Assembly: GCA_013433145.1 (NCBI GenBank)
Contig: CM024188.1
Span: 11,584,345-11,648,344 of the forward strand
Reading direction: 5' to 3'
DNA: 64,000 nucleotides
From: Ascaris suum
Lineage: Eukaryota; Nematoda; Chromadorea; Rhabditida; Ascarididae
Every line of letters begins with the position of its first letter. The stretch's first letter is position 1. The notes under the pieces are model-generated. The model was not told where the DNA came from. It made no database searches and saw only the letters and a list, made by a program, of their open reading frames with translations. A program made the position numbers and the translations under genes. This document shows positions 1-12,659 of this stretch, piece by piece.

Positions 1-19
1 TGTCTGTTTATGTGGTTGC

Positions 20-215
20 ATGCCTATACAAATGTTTGACCGTGTTCATGTGTTTGTTTATGCATGTGTTTACGTGCGTGGGTTTGTGTGTTTGTGCGTA
101 TTTGTATGTCAATGTGTGTGTGCATCTGTGTGTTCATGTGCTTGTGTGCACTTATGCATTTGTGTGGGCGTTCACATGCGTGTAGGCGCGTGTGCACGTG
201 TGTGCTGACTATTAT
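20..215. repeat. GT-rich low-complexity tract
   Basis: Degenerate (TG)n sequence with interspersed TTTGTG and TGCATG words. It opens frames on both strands whose products are Cys/Val-rich or His/Thr-rich, as expected of translated dinucleotide repeats. It is not a gene. Confidence 0.85.
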
Positions 216-1840
216 TTGTATAGCAGATATCTGTGTATGCTTCCGTATATGTATCTTTAAAAAACCACAAAAGATACGACCGATAAATGTTTCATGTTTC
301 TTTTCTCTTTGAACTTCCTCAGAGTAAAGTATCGATGTCTTTGAACCCGAAACCGGGTAACTGCAGAGACACAATGAGAGCCCACCCACGACTTCAGTAA
401 ACTAATGCTAGGGTGCCTTCTCTCTCATGCAGCCGACTTCGGAGTAGCTTAGATGCACGATTGAAAAAGACTTGCAGCAAGTGCACACACCACAACACAC
501 ACGCATAAAATTCCATTCCGTTTTTGCAGCGCTACGTGGAAATCCTCGGCTCAATGTATCGCTAACGTGCGAGTGTTTCATTTACGTGGTATATGCCTTA
601 ACGGCTTTAGGCATGCGCGACCTCCGTTCCTTCCTCAAGTTGTAACTAGCGCTGAACTTGCCTCTACTTTGCATCAAGACTGTGCTTAGTCATTTTTCTT
701 GCAGTTAATGGTGCAAGTGTGAATCCGTTTGATGTATGGTTGGTTCGACTTTTATGTTGTTGTTGGTCGACGTCCTACCGCGCTGTCGGTTATTACCCAA
801 TATGAATGCCTGTACGATTTTCGGGTGGATTCTACATCGTTTTGCTCTCTCTGAATGCTGCGAGATAACTTCATGGATGGCGCAATCGAATTGCACTCGA
901 CGAAGTCGATTTCTTTTTTATTTCCGCTGGTATAGAGAGAAGAATGATTCAAAATGAGTTGAGAAATCTTCAGTGACCTCACATCCAAACAATGAGTCAA
1001 TAAATGATTGTTTTTCCTGGCACATTAGCATCTGCTAATCAAAACAACGACTTAGAAGAGGAAAGGGGCTTGGATTTAGAGGGGGATAGGCTATGATCAT
1101 GCTTTGTTTTGTGTCATATGAGGTGAGTATAAGTACGCGCAAGCACACATAACAACGAACGCAAGTCACTTTCATTATTGTCGAAGTGGGTCTAATCGTG
1201 ATAATTGATCCTCTGGGAGAATAGAGAACGAATAAAGTCTAATTAAGGGGATAGGATTTCGAATAAATCAAAGGGTGCAAAAAATGCGGACGGTACCATA
1301 ATTATATTGTCATTCCGCTGCAATTAGTGTACGCAATTCACGTAGAAGGTTCCTCTTATCCAGTGACGCGTTAATTATCTGTTTGTATTTTCATTCGTAA
1401 TGGCACCATCGACTTTTGCTGCGGAAACTTCTTTATGAGATAAACGATAAGTGCATAACAAATGGAGCCAACAAGAGCAGTACCAATATCAGCCGTAGCG
1501 AGCTTCTGCAGAAGTTCACAGCAGCTTAATTCGATTTTGCCGCTTACGGCTGCGGTCGGTTCACGTAAGGCGCATCCACTCTAATAAAGCAGACAACGCA
1601 GCACTGAGTGACAATCAACGGGTAAAATGTTTATGCAGATATTCCACTGAATGCGACTGTAAAGGAAACACCGTAGTAAATGCAGGAGGTTTGCGGCTTG
1701 CACACAGCTTGGTTCACAAGCCGCTAATAGCAGCACTCACTCGCTTACATAACACTACGAGCCAATCTCGATGCATTGCCGTGTCCATCTCCAAATTTGT
1801 ACATGAAGGGTATCGTGGGTCTCAGCAGGAATAGGAACTG
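216..1840. other. Region downstream of the synaptotagmin gene
   Basis: No coding exon, RNA gene or repeat family is recognised here. The 3' untranslated region of the minus-strand synaptotagmin gene should begin just left of its stop codon (1841-1843). I could not identify its polyadenylation site with confidence. Confidence 0.5.
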
Positions 1841-1942
1841 TTATCGGGAAAGCGTGTGCCATTCGGCGATCTGCCGCCGGGGGTTGTTACGTACTTGTGA
1901 CCAATGTTCGCTCTCTGATCCGATCACACAACGGCCCATTAC
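1841..1942 (-). CDS. snt-4: Synaptotagmin last exon: C-terminal WHxL motif
   Basis: A 102-base exon of 33 codons plus stop, with acceptor TTTCAG. It reads [16 protein letters not shown] and then [15 protein letters not shown], ending at TAA (1843-1841). Joined to KNE it restores the conserved C2B end (KNEVxGR ... HW ... PRRxIAxWHxL). HW and WHTL match the C-terminal signature used for vesicle targeting and docking in the family. It is too short to appear as a long frame. Confidence 0.92.
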   Translation of the reverse strand, partial: VMGRCVIGSESEHWSQVRNNPRRQIAEWHTLSR

Positions 1943-4900
1943 CTGAAAGTTTGAAGTTTTCAGCAGATTTTTCAGTGTGTAGAAGCGGTATCTCAAAGCG
2001 CTTAATGCAAATTAAACTTTAATTGATAAACTGCTTGAAGGTTTCAAGCCTAATCTCTAAAGAAAAGTTTCTGGAATGAATTTTTTTTAAATATCGAGTC
2101 ATGCTTATGCGACGTCTTCGTGGGTGATCTCCATATTTTACTTTCCAAAACATAACATTCCAATTCTCCCTGATGGATTTTTTGCTCATCACGTTGCAAA
2201 TTCTCCAATGTGCCCTCATAAATATGCAAACTTTTGACGGCTATAGTAACATATATACTTTTAACAAGGAAGTTAAAGTAATCAGAAGTGATATCGACAA
2301 ACGTTCGCTAAACTATCTCTACACTATTACGCTGCTCAGGTATGAAACGATTGAGCTTATTTGCTATGGGAAGGGCGAAGCTATATATTTCTACATCTAT
2401 GACTGATTTCAAGCAATAATAAATTCAATGACTACTTTCTCTGCTGCATTAACTCCTAGTTATCGATAAAACAGTAAGTGTAATATATGCTTATGGAGAG
2501 TACTTTTTGAAATAATAAGAAAGTGGATAAGAGTTTCTGGGTTAGACTGATAGAAATTCGAGAAAAAGATAGAAGCAGGCAGGTTTGAATTATTCAAAAA
2601 ATAATCTCACAACTTTTCAATGCAACCTGAACGAGGTTTATTAGCATTTTGACTGGAAATCAATAGCTCTCTTCATATGAGTTTTATGATTCATAGAGAT
2701 TCTCTATTTCTTTAGCTTGTCGCTTTTCTAATAGAGCTTCGAAACGATGGACTGAATATTCTGCTTATCAGTATACCTCTGATAACGTTGATATAAATAC
2801 CTTTATTGCTAAAATTAATATAAATACCTTAAAACAAATACATTTGTAACAATGAGCAAAGAAATTTACTTATTTCATTTTAAATGGATTTCCGATGCAT
2901 AAATGTTATAAATGCTGCAATACTATTACTTATTACATAGTAGTAAAGCATTTATAGCAAAGGAATAAAGCTTAATTTTCTTCCGAATATAATATTGGTC
3001 TGATGCAAAATTTACCATTGCACAACACTCTTGTGAAACATTTAGTTTATTCCGATATGTTTTTATGTCTCTACGTGAGTGTTGGAGAAACGATAGTGCG
3101 TATACATTTTCTGAAACAGTGGGCGAAAAAACTTAGAATTTGTTGTATAGAGTGATCCTCACCCCTTGCCACTTAAGGAACCTTTTGAAGATTGTCAGAC
3201 GCACCACCTAAAACTTAATATAACGTGATTATCAGGTGCATATGAAAGACGGAAAAGAAACTGAGGCAGACCTCATTCTTGGTGACTCTATCCCAGTCCA
3301 TAACGACGATCTCGAATTGGATAGAATCCAAATCACGCATATCTGAACTTGGTAACTCGAAGACGAAGGATTCATTATAGACGGGTGAAAGAGTGCGTTT
3401 CTTCACGTGACTCTTCTTTTTGGCAATTCTTTGTCCATTGTAGACCATATACAGTTTGACGTAGGGATCTAAATTGTAAATTTTTTGGAGTGGATCTTTC
3501 TGGATGCTATTTGATGGGTCCTGCTTGGTTTTATTTGGACGAAAAGATGAGTGGGAATGAACGGGATTTTCTGATAACAAGTAAATGTGAGCACCTCTAT
3601 CCTTGCCTTGATTTCACATTGATCACTGAATTACATGAGTACCTTCAAAGACCTTCTCAGTGCACTAATTAAAACTTCAAAAATGCTTATCAGAAAACTG
3701 CACTCGAAGGAGCTTTTATGAATTTGTTCTTTAATCTAAAAGGATATATATTTTACGTGAACGAAAAATTCTCTGCTAAGATAGAGTTTAAAGAAATCGG
3801 AAATATCTAGGAATTACTGAATAATTAGTCACGAGGAATATTTCTAACCGATAGTTCTTGCTGTTTCTGTGAGTGAGATTACTTTGGAAAATAGTAACTA
3901 GGATCGGGAAGAGGAAATTCATGCAAATGTCCATGAGGATTAAAGGATGCATGCAATAAATAGTAGCTTGGAGCAGGAAATCCATGAAAAGTTGTCCTCT
4001 TCGATAGCAAAAGTATTCATAGCAGGATGAATGGAAGAAGTTAACGCTGAAAATGTTGAACTTTCTCTAGCTGTGAAGTTAGCACTATTTAAATAGAGAA
4101 ATGTGCTATTGTGATATTTTACTGAAAGGCAATTATGTGAGAAGTACAGAGGAAGTGTTACCAGCCATTCCAGTGATATCGAATTTGGGGAGATTCTTCG
4201 CTTTCAGTAGAACCACGGCGACTCGATTTGTCGTTGGCTGATAGCATAATGAGATGAGAATCTGACCTCGATCTTCACCAAGATCCTCACCTCTGCCTCC
4301 CAACTCCAGTTCAACACTTTTTGATTCAACGACGTTTAGATCTGCTTCTTTAAGTGGATATACTGCTTCGGCTAGCAGTGTGTCTCGACTGTATCGATCG
4401 AAAGCAATAACCTGTAAGAGAGGTTTCAGTATCGGTCATATTAAGAGATTACGGCTGGTAAAGTATACGTTGAGTGCCGCTTATCTATGAAGGCAACGAG
4501 GTTGCTGGTGGTATCACTAGCGTTGCGATTCTGTCATCGTCGGTTTATTTCTCTTCGGTGCTTCATTGAATGAGCATAATTGCATTTGTCCACTCAAACA
4601 GAGTACCTCAAGAAATAACGTCAATTTTCGGGGTAATTAGTTTTATCTTTAAAGCAGCCACAGCAGTTTTCACGCTCACTTCAACTTTTAGCCGAGAACA
4701 GTTCATTCGCTCAAACAGTTTCTCGTCGGCATTTGTTTCGCGTCTAGAAATGGTGAGTCATATGAAAAATATTTCTGCTCTACGCATTAATGCAGAACGT
4801 GAAAACAGCAATCATAAGTCAGCCACCATTGCTGAACAGAGTGCAATCAAATGTGCTATTTTCATCCTTTCAGTGGCCCAAATAGGGCTTTAAGTGCCAA

Positions 4901-7900
4901 TTTAATCGTCAATACGAGCGGAACAGCGCATCACCGCGAAGGTGCTAGATTAATTTGTTCTATGGACTATAACTGCGTTTATATAGAGCACGATAGGCCC
5001 ATCACATTTGCTGACAATTCCACATAACATGAAAGATATTTGATGCATATGACGCAAATGCTTGTCATAAGAAACAAAACGTCGCTGAAACAAATGCAAA
5101 CAACATTCCTCGCAAGCACATTACACACTGCCTCACAAGTATCTTCCTTATGATACGCTAAGGGAATCTATTATTTTCGTATATAGAAAACAGTCGGAAG
5201 AAATTAGAAGTAATTTCGATTTGCAAAGCGTAAGCCTAGAAATGTTGGAAGTGTACGGTATCTTTTGTAGAAAATTTCAGATGGTCATAGTGTGGATAGA
5301 TCTGGTCGTTTTCTCTCTCATTTTCTTTTGAAAGAATATATAAGCCAACTTAATCAATTTCTCATTATGGAAGGATACGGTAATGGTCATCAACAGGTAT
5401 GAGGAGCACATTAGGCATCGATTGCATCGGGATTCCAAGAACGGTCATAATGAAGTGCGATGTGTGCGCTGAGCAACGTGGGCTGCGTTGGACAACGATG
5501 CTTCAGTTAGCAGAGAGGTAATTAGTGAATATAATTACGTCATTTTGAAGGTCATTATAGGTACAAAAAGTACGTATCAATGTTGTTTTATTCTTGGAAT
5601 CCATATCGCCGAAGTTGTTTAAGTAGGAATCAAGCGATTTTGCTAATTGGTTTAAATTAGCTCGGCGAATACTGACGAAAACCAAACTTTAATGAATAAG
5701 CGAATGACTGCAACAATAAAAGTGTCCTATTGCTTGCATTCACTCATGGCCACATGCACACAATTATATCATAAGCCATCAAGATCGACGAAAGCAATCT
5801 CTCTGCTATGTGGCGAACCAGGTCAATTTGCAGAGCTCTTCATTCACCGATTACAACCACTCAAGAGGCACAAATTCTCAGTTATCGTCTTCTTTGCTTT
5901 CATTAACTGCTCTGAAACTGTACTGTTCCAAAGCCCAGTTTTGATAATGCCATAAATGAGCTCTATGACTGTCTCAGTAGAATATTTGTACTTTCTCGTT
6001 AAATTCTTCACTGTGTTATTACAAAGTTTGAAATAAAGTCGCATAACGAAAAATTTTAATGCAGTAGAGACATATGGAAGTGGAGGATTGGCTAGAGAAA
6101 TATATTCGAAGCAGCGAGCATCCTACGGAAATGAGACAAAAGTTTTTTGTTCCATGGCTCTAAATGCTGATTGCATTTCAACGAATGCCGATGCACCGAG
6201 CAACAGAGGTTTAAGCGCAGAACAACACTCACCCCTAAATGAGCTCATCGGACCTATTCCACAGGGAGCCGCACATCACATACACAAAGCTACGCTCACA
6301 TTTCTCATACATTCACAGAAATGTGGATTTTTGCATTCTTATAAGCTAAGGTAAGAAGAATTAATACTAGAGAATGACGAATGAGCAGATGAAGTAAAAC
6401 TGCAAACAATTCACATTATCAATTGATGGCGCATTTTCCTTTCCCGAATTTCAAAATAGCATAATAAAATCACAGGAGACGATCGAAAAGTGAACCCATC
6501 GTTTACAAATGCAAATTACCGTCGAAGAACTAAACGTTGTGAGTTGCCGCCAATATTTCGTATATTTTTTGTATTCAATTTCTATTCCACATATTTATGT
6601 GCATCATCAAATTTTATCTTTCATTATAGCCTTAATTCCCCTATTTCGTTTTGAACAGCTTAAATGAACCTCACCGGTTTATCGTATTTGCATTACTGTT
6701 AAGACAATAAAGACTTAAGAACGATGAGACGAATATTAGAGCCATTCTGCCAAGCTTAAAAGAATAAGTTTTTTTTTTTGCATATCACAACCGGAAGCTC
6801 TTGTATTAAGCTTCCGTTGTGCTTACAAAAGATGACGTTTTATTCATTCATTGTGAGATTGTACTTCCTCTTTGTTGGTGTATTTAACTCAGATGATTCT
6901 CCTGAGGCTAACACATTACTTCGACGACGTAGTTTTATGATCTACTGCACGAGTATTTTTTAAAATTCTTTTAAAAGAAATCTGAGAACTAAATGTTTCT
7001 AAGAGAATAACGTTGATTTTGGCAACTAGTAATGTGAAAGTTTTGAAATGACAGTTATAGTGTTACAACAGAATTCAATACATATATTAATGAAAAATAA
7101 CAAATTAGTGCTTCGGCAATGCGATAATCGGTAAAATTTGAATAATTTTAGAGATTTACAAAGACACTACTTGTATGTCGATGAAATTGAAATGAGAAGA
7201 GCTGAAGGAGAAAAGGTGGCCCTTAAATCGTTCACTGCCAAATTTCACTTCACTATCAGGCTTCATACTGCAGCAGGTGAAGTTGATGCTGCTGTTATGC
7301 GGAATTACATTATTTAAACTCTCGCTTTTTAAAGGTTTCTTAGTAAAAGCATATTATATTAACGTTGTATAAATATGCATGCGTGTGTTTGTCTCTTTGT
7401 CGAGCAGGTTCAACTCATAAACAACGAAAGCACGCAAAGAGCGTGTTGTCAGCCTTATTGGCATGCACTCCCATTCGTTCGAATCGCTGTGTCAGTGGAA
7501 CTGAGATGAGTGAAAGCCAAAAGATAATTGTGCTGTTGCGAAGACAAACCGCGAAATGAAGGCTTGTTGCGTTCAACTGCTCGGGCTCGATGCCATACAT
7601 CGAGAAGGTCTCCTCATAGAGTGGGTTACGAGTGGCGCGTACAAGACGAGTCTTCACTCGGTGCTGCTTCTCGGGTAGCAACTGCAGTTTCACATATGGA
7701 TCGAGAAGACACTGACCGTCGGCAGCAATCGCCAGCTCAGGTAAATCTCGGCATGAAACAATGTTAACCTGCAAAACGGCTAGACTTGAGACGAAACTCG
7801 ATAGGTAACAAGTTTTATAGTCTCTATGTGATTGTTTTTTTAGTTGATATTTTTCAAACGAAATACATTCGACATCTCATCTCGACATATATCGTTTTGT

Positions 7901-10900
7901 ATAATATCTAGAGGATTTCTTGAATGTAGAAGTGTGCCGCAGCGTAGTGAACTCAAATCCCAACACATTCTTTAGGAATAAAAACGTCAGCTTCAATGAA
8001 CAATAGTAACTATTTTAAGGTGTTTTTGCGTTTTCGCTTCTTTTCAGCGTATGCGGCTGCATGCAATGGACGGCTTCAAGTTTCTTACATTCACTTACGT
8101 AGGTATATTCCCGTCCATAAAAAAACTTCCATCCATATGCCCTTAATGCATTTGTATTCTTGATGTGCAAATCTAATTTCTCAGCTCGGGCTTATTTGAG
8201 CCGTTTGAATGTTGTGCTTTTCTCTGCTTACCATCCTTTTCAGTGTTGCTCTCACTCTTGTGCCCTCCTTATGTCCCTCTGTCTTTTCTCTTTATTACTA
8301 AAAAGCATGTTTTCAAACGCGCCGTATATTAAATGCTAAGAATAGCCAAAAAAAAAATGCAAATTTCATGCTTAACAAATAAATCACTTTAAGTGCATCT
8401 TACGACCGTTTACTCCCCTCACTGACCTTCCGAGCAATTTTCATAGTTATGGTGTGAGAAGCAAACTGCTAAGTATGACGAACGCTTAGGTAATATATTC
8501 ATTGAAAAACCAACAGCATTAAGTCAGCAAGTGATGGGCAATTACTGCAGAAAGAATTGAGCACCTCTATTTGAATGCTAAGAACTCTTCTTCTGAAAAG
8601 GACACATTTGAATCTCAGGGGGATTGCAAGCAGAGTATATAATCGAACCACATTCCTTTCTCATGTTCTGTCATTTGGAAGGGCAAGTACCATTTCCCTA
8701 GACGAATTTAACGCACTACCTCAAGCAAGTGGGAAATACTGCAGAAAAAAAAAAAGAAAAAACTCTGTCGTGACGTAAGTAAAAGCAATCATACGAGTAA
8801 AGATCATATCAACAAAAATAACTGTGTGAGGCGTGGAGGAAGGTAAAGATAGAGGAAGCTGTGATGATCAGAATGGGACAGGATGGGAAGCATATAAATG
8901 CAATCGCATGACCATAGAGGTTGTCAGGAAGTGGGCTTTCACTGAATCAATGGAAGCTTTCTTTCGTGCCCGAGGGGAAAGCGGAGGAAAGAGGGGAAAA
9001 AGTTGTGCCATTCATGCAAGTTAGCTAAATATAAAAGTGCACTGCAGCTGAAAAATAATCAAGAAATCTGCGATTCCGTTGGGACCTTTTCTGCTACTTC
9101 CAATTTCGCAGCAATCGTTAGACAGATTGCAAAAAATCCATCGATAAATTTCTTTGAAAAGATTTCCTTTCGAAAGCAGAAAAAAGATGAACGAATTTCT
9201 TTAATGTGAATCAATTTGACTGTTGTTTTTTTTTCTTTTGAAATAAAATGATAATTTCGAAAATTGTATGCAAATTCGATGAGAAAAAAAAACGCGTTGT
9301 TAAAAAACCGGACGCCTGAATAGGGGGGAGGGGGGGGGGGAAGAATGTTAAGAATAACATTTTTTTGTGCAAATTTGAGCATACGGCCACTATATCTCTC
9401 GTTTGAAAAACGTAGAAAATGCATTTCTCTTATAAAAACGTTTTCACATCATCTAAACTATTGCTGTTTATTTGGACGTAAGGTTAAATTTGAGCATCTA
9501 AACTATCGAAGAATGAGAGAACAGCAAACGTTCCGATGACCTCATTCTAAACGCGAAAGTGTAGGTACAGTTTCAGTGTAATTTTCATATTCTTTAGCTG
9601 CTAACAGCTGTAATTAAGAACATGGGAAATTCTGGGGTACTTTTATTTTATTATGCTTACGAACTCCAGCTAACTAGCTCTAGCTCAGGAGAACAGCACC
9701 AGCTCGCAATCTAAAGTGGATACAATAAAAAGAGGGCTAATGCAACTCGTGTTTTATGAGTTAGATGAGAGGTAATAACAATTTGCTGGGATAGAATTTG
9801 CTTAAATAAGTGGAGTTTTCGACGGGGATTCATTTAAGCGAAGCGATCACCCTGAAAAGCGATAGAATGTCGTTGATGAGTCTTTATCAATTATTTCAGC
9901 AATTCGCATCTCGCAGATTTCTCTTCGTTAGAACTCATTGACGTATGCGAAAGAACGTCAAACAATTCTTTTTACTTTTCGCAGAGATTGACATTATTCT
10001 ATAGCGATGAACGAAGAACGGTGAACAATTCACGTCACTCACTGAATTAAGCGCTTAGTCACTCTTCACGCACGAACAATTTGAAGTGATGGCTTGCAAG
10101 TTGTGCTGAACAAGCAGAATAGCTCCAATTTGCCCTTTTTAGCAGCTTTGTGCCTCTTCCATTCTCCGCTTTCAATGCGTCTCTCACATCACGCTTTATG
10201 AAGAAAGTTGCAAAGAGTGTTGCTTCATTTCTTTCAGTTTTTCAATTTCTTAAAATTCGATTAATTCTGAGAGGCGAATGCACCGCTCAAATCAACTGAA
10301 CATTTCTTGAATGGGCATATAGAAAATTTGTCTAGAATGAGCGCAAAACGTATGCATCGCCGCTTTCTCAACGACCTCTTTTATGAGGGGCACATTTGCT
10401 GCACGAACAGCAACCATACGGAAGCGAATGGGAACATGTTGTGAGGAAATTCAATGCAAATGTGACGCATATGGAGAGTACAGGAAACAGCGACCGTTTA
10501 TGAGGAGGATTAGCTAATAAAACTGCTGTGTTAGCCAGCTAACTGAATTGATATTGGATGATACGAGATTTAGGCGTCATAATGCATTAGCTATGAGTCC
10601 CGTTCGTTGTTAGCTGCGTCTTTGACGTAATACGAAGTATGCATAAATTTCCTTCGAAACAAACGGCTGTCGCGTCTTTCGTGTTGCTTGCAAATAACGT
10701 GCAACCGCCATATAAAATGAATTTTTTGTTTCGTTTGACTTTTGTGCGTTTTCCCATATAATTATATTGGTTTCTATATCAGTAAATAAAGTTGTTGTTT
10801 TTGTTCCATGCGTAAAAAGAATACGCTGAATTGTCATCTACTGCACCACCTAGAGAGATATTTACAGTAGATGACTTATAGATTCCGAAACACTGATTGA

Positions 10901-12659
10901 AGAGCATAAAGAGCCTACACCGCAAGGGGGAGGGGGAATTTGAAGAGGAGGTTTATAATTGAGTTTCAGAGTATTTATGAGGGGGATAGTTTCTTGCTTA
11001 CAAATATTTCGTTGCTGTTTTTTTCAAAAATTGAATCGCTTTCTTTCTATAACGAATGCGTCGAAAGAACAGAGTGGTTTGGCGATGCGTTGAACGCTTA
11101 AACAGATTTACATTCAGTGGCCAATTCTATTGAAGGTGCACATTGAAAATCGTTTTGGCACAAGCGAGTTCATCCGCTTTTTTGCAAAAGAATTGCTCAG
11201 GATTGCAATATGCTCTTCGAGCATAAATTCAGAGTGATTTCCAATGCAACGAAAAGGGACGGAAAGACTTTGTAATAAATAAATCCTTTAAGAGGAAAAT
11301 GAATAATTATTTTATTCGTTGCAAATTTTTCAGCAAAAGATTCAATATATAAGTGGGAAAGAAATAATTCTAAAAATGGTATTTGCAATCCATATAAAAT
11401 TAATAGCAAAACGCATAAAAATTGCAATTGCAAAAAAGTTTTATCGGAAAGATGCGATTCTGCAATTGAAAAGAATGAGAATTTATGAGTGCAAATGCAT
11501 TTATAGCAGATAAACGAAATGATTTTTGTACGGGATAAGTTCATCTCATTGCTTTTCATTGGGCGACGAATGCCCTCCGAATCCCATCATAGAGATACCA
11601 CTCACTGTGGACTCATTGCGTTAAGTCGTTTGAATGTCAAAATCTATTGCTGACGCAAGCATATAATCGAATGCAAATGCTCGCTAGCGTGTAAGTGAAA
11701 TAGTCACCATTGATGAAATTTAATTAAATGGAGTATTCGCCAATGAAAAGGCAAAAATTTTTGAATCCCGAAAAAGAGTTGAAGTCCACGCAGGAGCAGA
11801 GCTTTCAGGAAATCGTGAAAAGGATGCAAGCATCGAGGCAACTTCTCATTTCTTGATGACAATATAAAGCGCGTTTTCCTCTGAAATTAATATGCTCCCT
11901 CATGGACATAACTGCATGCGCATTATACCACAATAACCTTATGAAATAGTACATCTTCGGATTTTTGTTGTCGCCCTCCCTCCTCCATCCCCCTTATTCA
12001 ATGCCATGGCTTTAGTCCAGCCCGGCTTTGCTGTTTCAGAATAGTGCAGCTGTAATATCTCGCAACGGCTTCCATATTTCTGATGTGAAAACGATCATTT
12101 TGGAAGAATACAGCAAATAAAAGAAAACAGATGGCATCAACACACCTCAAAGAAAAATAACGATCTACAAGGCAATGTGTTTCTCTAGGTGCTGCTCTGA
12201 GCACAACTGGAATACTACTGGACAGGGGCATGTTCCATGCCTTCTGATTGACAGCTTTATCTACGTAAACCTTCAACTGAAATGCGAATTCATGAAAACA
12301 AGAAACCTGCAGAGCCGATGAGATTATATTGTATCGAAGGGTGAAGTTGATGTAACCTCTGTGTGGACCAAGCTGTGAAGGTTGCACTCTACGAAGGGTC
12401 TGTGGCGATGGCAAAGACGGTCGCACTGGTACAACAGGACTTGATTGCGAACTGTCCGATGAGAGCGGCGACGGTAAGGAAGAAGGTGAATTCTTCAGAC
12501 CACCAGGTCCTTTTACATTCGCATATTTGAGGGCCACTGCTGTTTGAGGGCGCAGTGGCCCACTGCGATAAGATTGTCTGTTCCGTTTGGCGATACATAC
12601 AGACAGGAATACAACAGCCAAAAGGCCAAAACCTCCTGCTAGAGAGCCGTAAAGCACAT
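1841..12659 (-). CDS. snt-4: Synaptotagmin, Syt4/11 class (5' end missing)
   Basis: Joined exons, in transcript order: 12659-12307, 7768-7550, 4411-4162, 3468-3272, 1942-1841. All junction phases agree and give about 372 residues. The order is a short lumenal stub, one transmembrane helix ([20 protein letters not shown]), a basic and Pro/Ser-rich linker, C2A, C2B and a WHTL C-terminus. The Syt4/11 class is indicated by [10 protein letters not shown] and ETFSMYGI in C2A, by [14 protein letters not shown] between the domains, and by PRRQIAEWH at the end. Family role: a vesicle or dense-core-vesicle membrane protein whose C2 domains bind acidic phospholipid and SNAREs. C2A lacks two calcium ligands. 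The start codon lies in an upstream exon that is not resolved. The symbol is by family resemblance; another snt paralogue is possible. Confidence 0.88.
3272..3468 (-). CDS. snt-4: Synaptotagmin exon: C2B core
   Basis: 197 bases with acceptor ACAATTTAG. It encodes [19 protein letters not shown], then [20 protein letters not shown] and [13 protein letters not shown]. The KKKSHVKK polybasic strand is the PI(4,5)P2/SNARE-binding patch of C2B. The calcium-loop acidics are present: D of DPY, then MDWD, with Glu in place of the last Asp (KNE). The donor GAG|GTCTGC is atypical but is required to join the final exon in phase. Confidence 0.92.
3473..4161 (-). other. Synaptotagmin introns (also 1943-3271, 4412-7549, 7769-12306)
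   Basis: The four introns are about 0.7, 1.3, 3.1 and 4.5 kb. Frames within them, such as 4570-4893 and 8575-8778 on the plus strand, have no recognisable product and no splice context. A short imperfect hairpin (6786-6821) and a G tract (9323-9340) lie in the two largest. Confidence 0.6.
4162..4411 (-). CDS. snt-4: Synaptotagmin exon: end of C2A, linker, start of C2B
   Basis: This exon has no long frame of its own but is clear on reverse translation. It opens with [20 protein letters not shown], which ends C2A. In that loop the first aspartate is alanine (IAFD), while the next two acidic positions are kept (FDR, SRD). An acidic linker ([12 protein letters not shown]) leads to [13 protein letters not shown], then [18 protein letters not shown] of C2B. 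The acceptor is TTACAG. The donor GCTG|GTAACA leaves phase 1, completed by the next exon to GAT in MADPYVK. Confidence 0.92.
6786..6821. repeat. Short inverted repeat in an intron
   Basis: CACAACCGGAAGCT is followed after 9 bases by AGCTTCCGTTGTG. The arms are complementary apart from one missing base. It is a possible hairpin with no other support. Confidence 0.4.
7550..7768 (-). CDS. snt-4: Synaptotagmin exon: first half of C2A
   Basis: 219 bases, phase 0 at both ends, with acceptor TTTTGCAG and donor GCG|GTTTGT. It encodes [12 protein letters not shown], then [20 protein letters not shown] and [14 protein letters not shown], ending in LHFA. The DPYVK and PEKxHxVKTR blocks are C2A hallmarks of the Syt4/11 group. 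The usual first calcium aspartate (LPxLD) is alanine here (LPELA), and the loop to DPYVK is a few residues longer than in Syt1. Confidence 0.92.
9323..9340 (+). repeat. G tract (G6-A-G11)
   Basis: Near-pure guanine run in the large synaptotagmin intron. It is one of several G/C mononucleotide tracts in this window (others at 21587-21597, 22823-22834, 26186-26206, 28827-28838, 29652-29674, 55935-55945, 62004-62015). Confidence 0.8.
12307..12659 (-). CDS. snt-4: Synaptotagmin exon: transmembrane segment and linker
   Basis: The acceptor is ACATTGCAG at 12660 and above. The exon enters in phase 1, so the first two bases complete a codon begun upstream, and reads [13 protein letters not shown] and on. 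About 20 hydrophobic residues are followed by AKRNRQSYR, a stop-transfer signal that fixes the N-out, C-in topology of synaptotagmins; a Cys at the cytosolic edge could be palmitoylated. A Ser/Pro-rich linker of about 55 residues ([16 protein letters not shown]) leads to [10 protein letters not shown], the first strand of C2A. The donor is CTGCAG|GTTTCT at 12307/12306. The frame running on past it to 11998 is intron. Confidence 0.85.
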
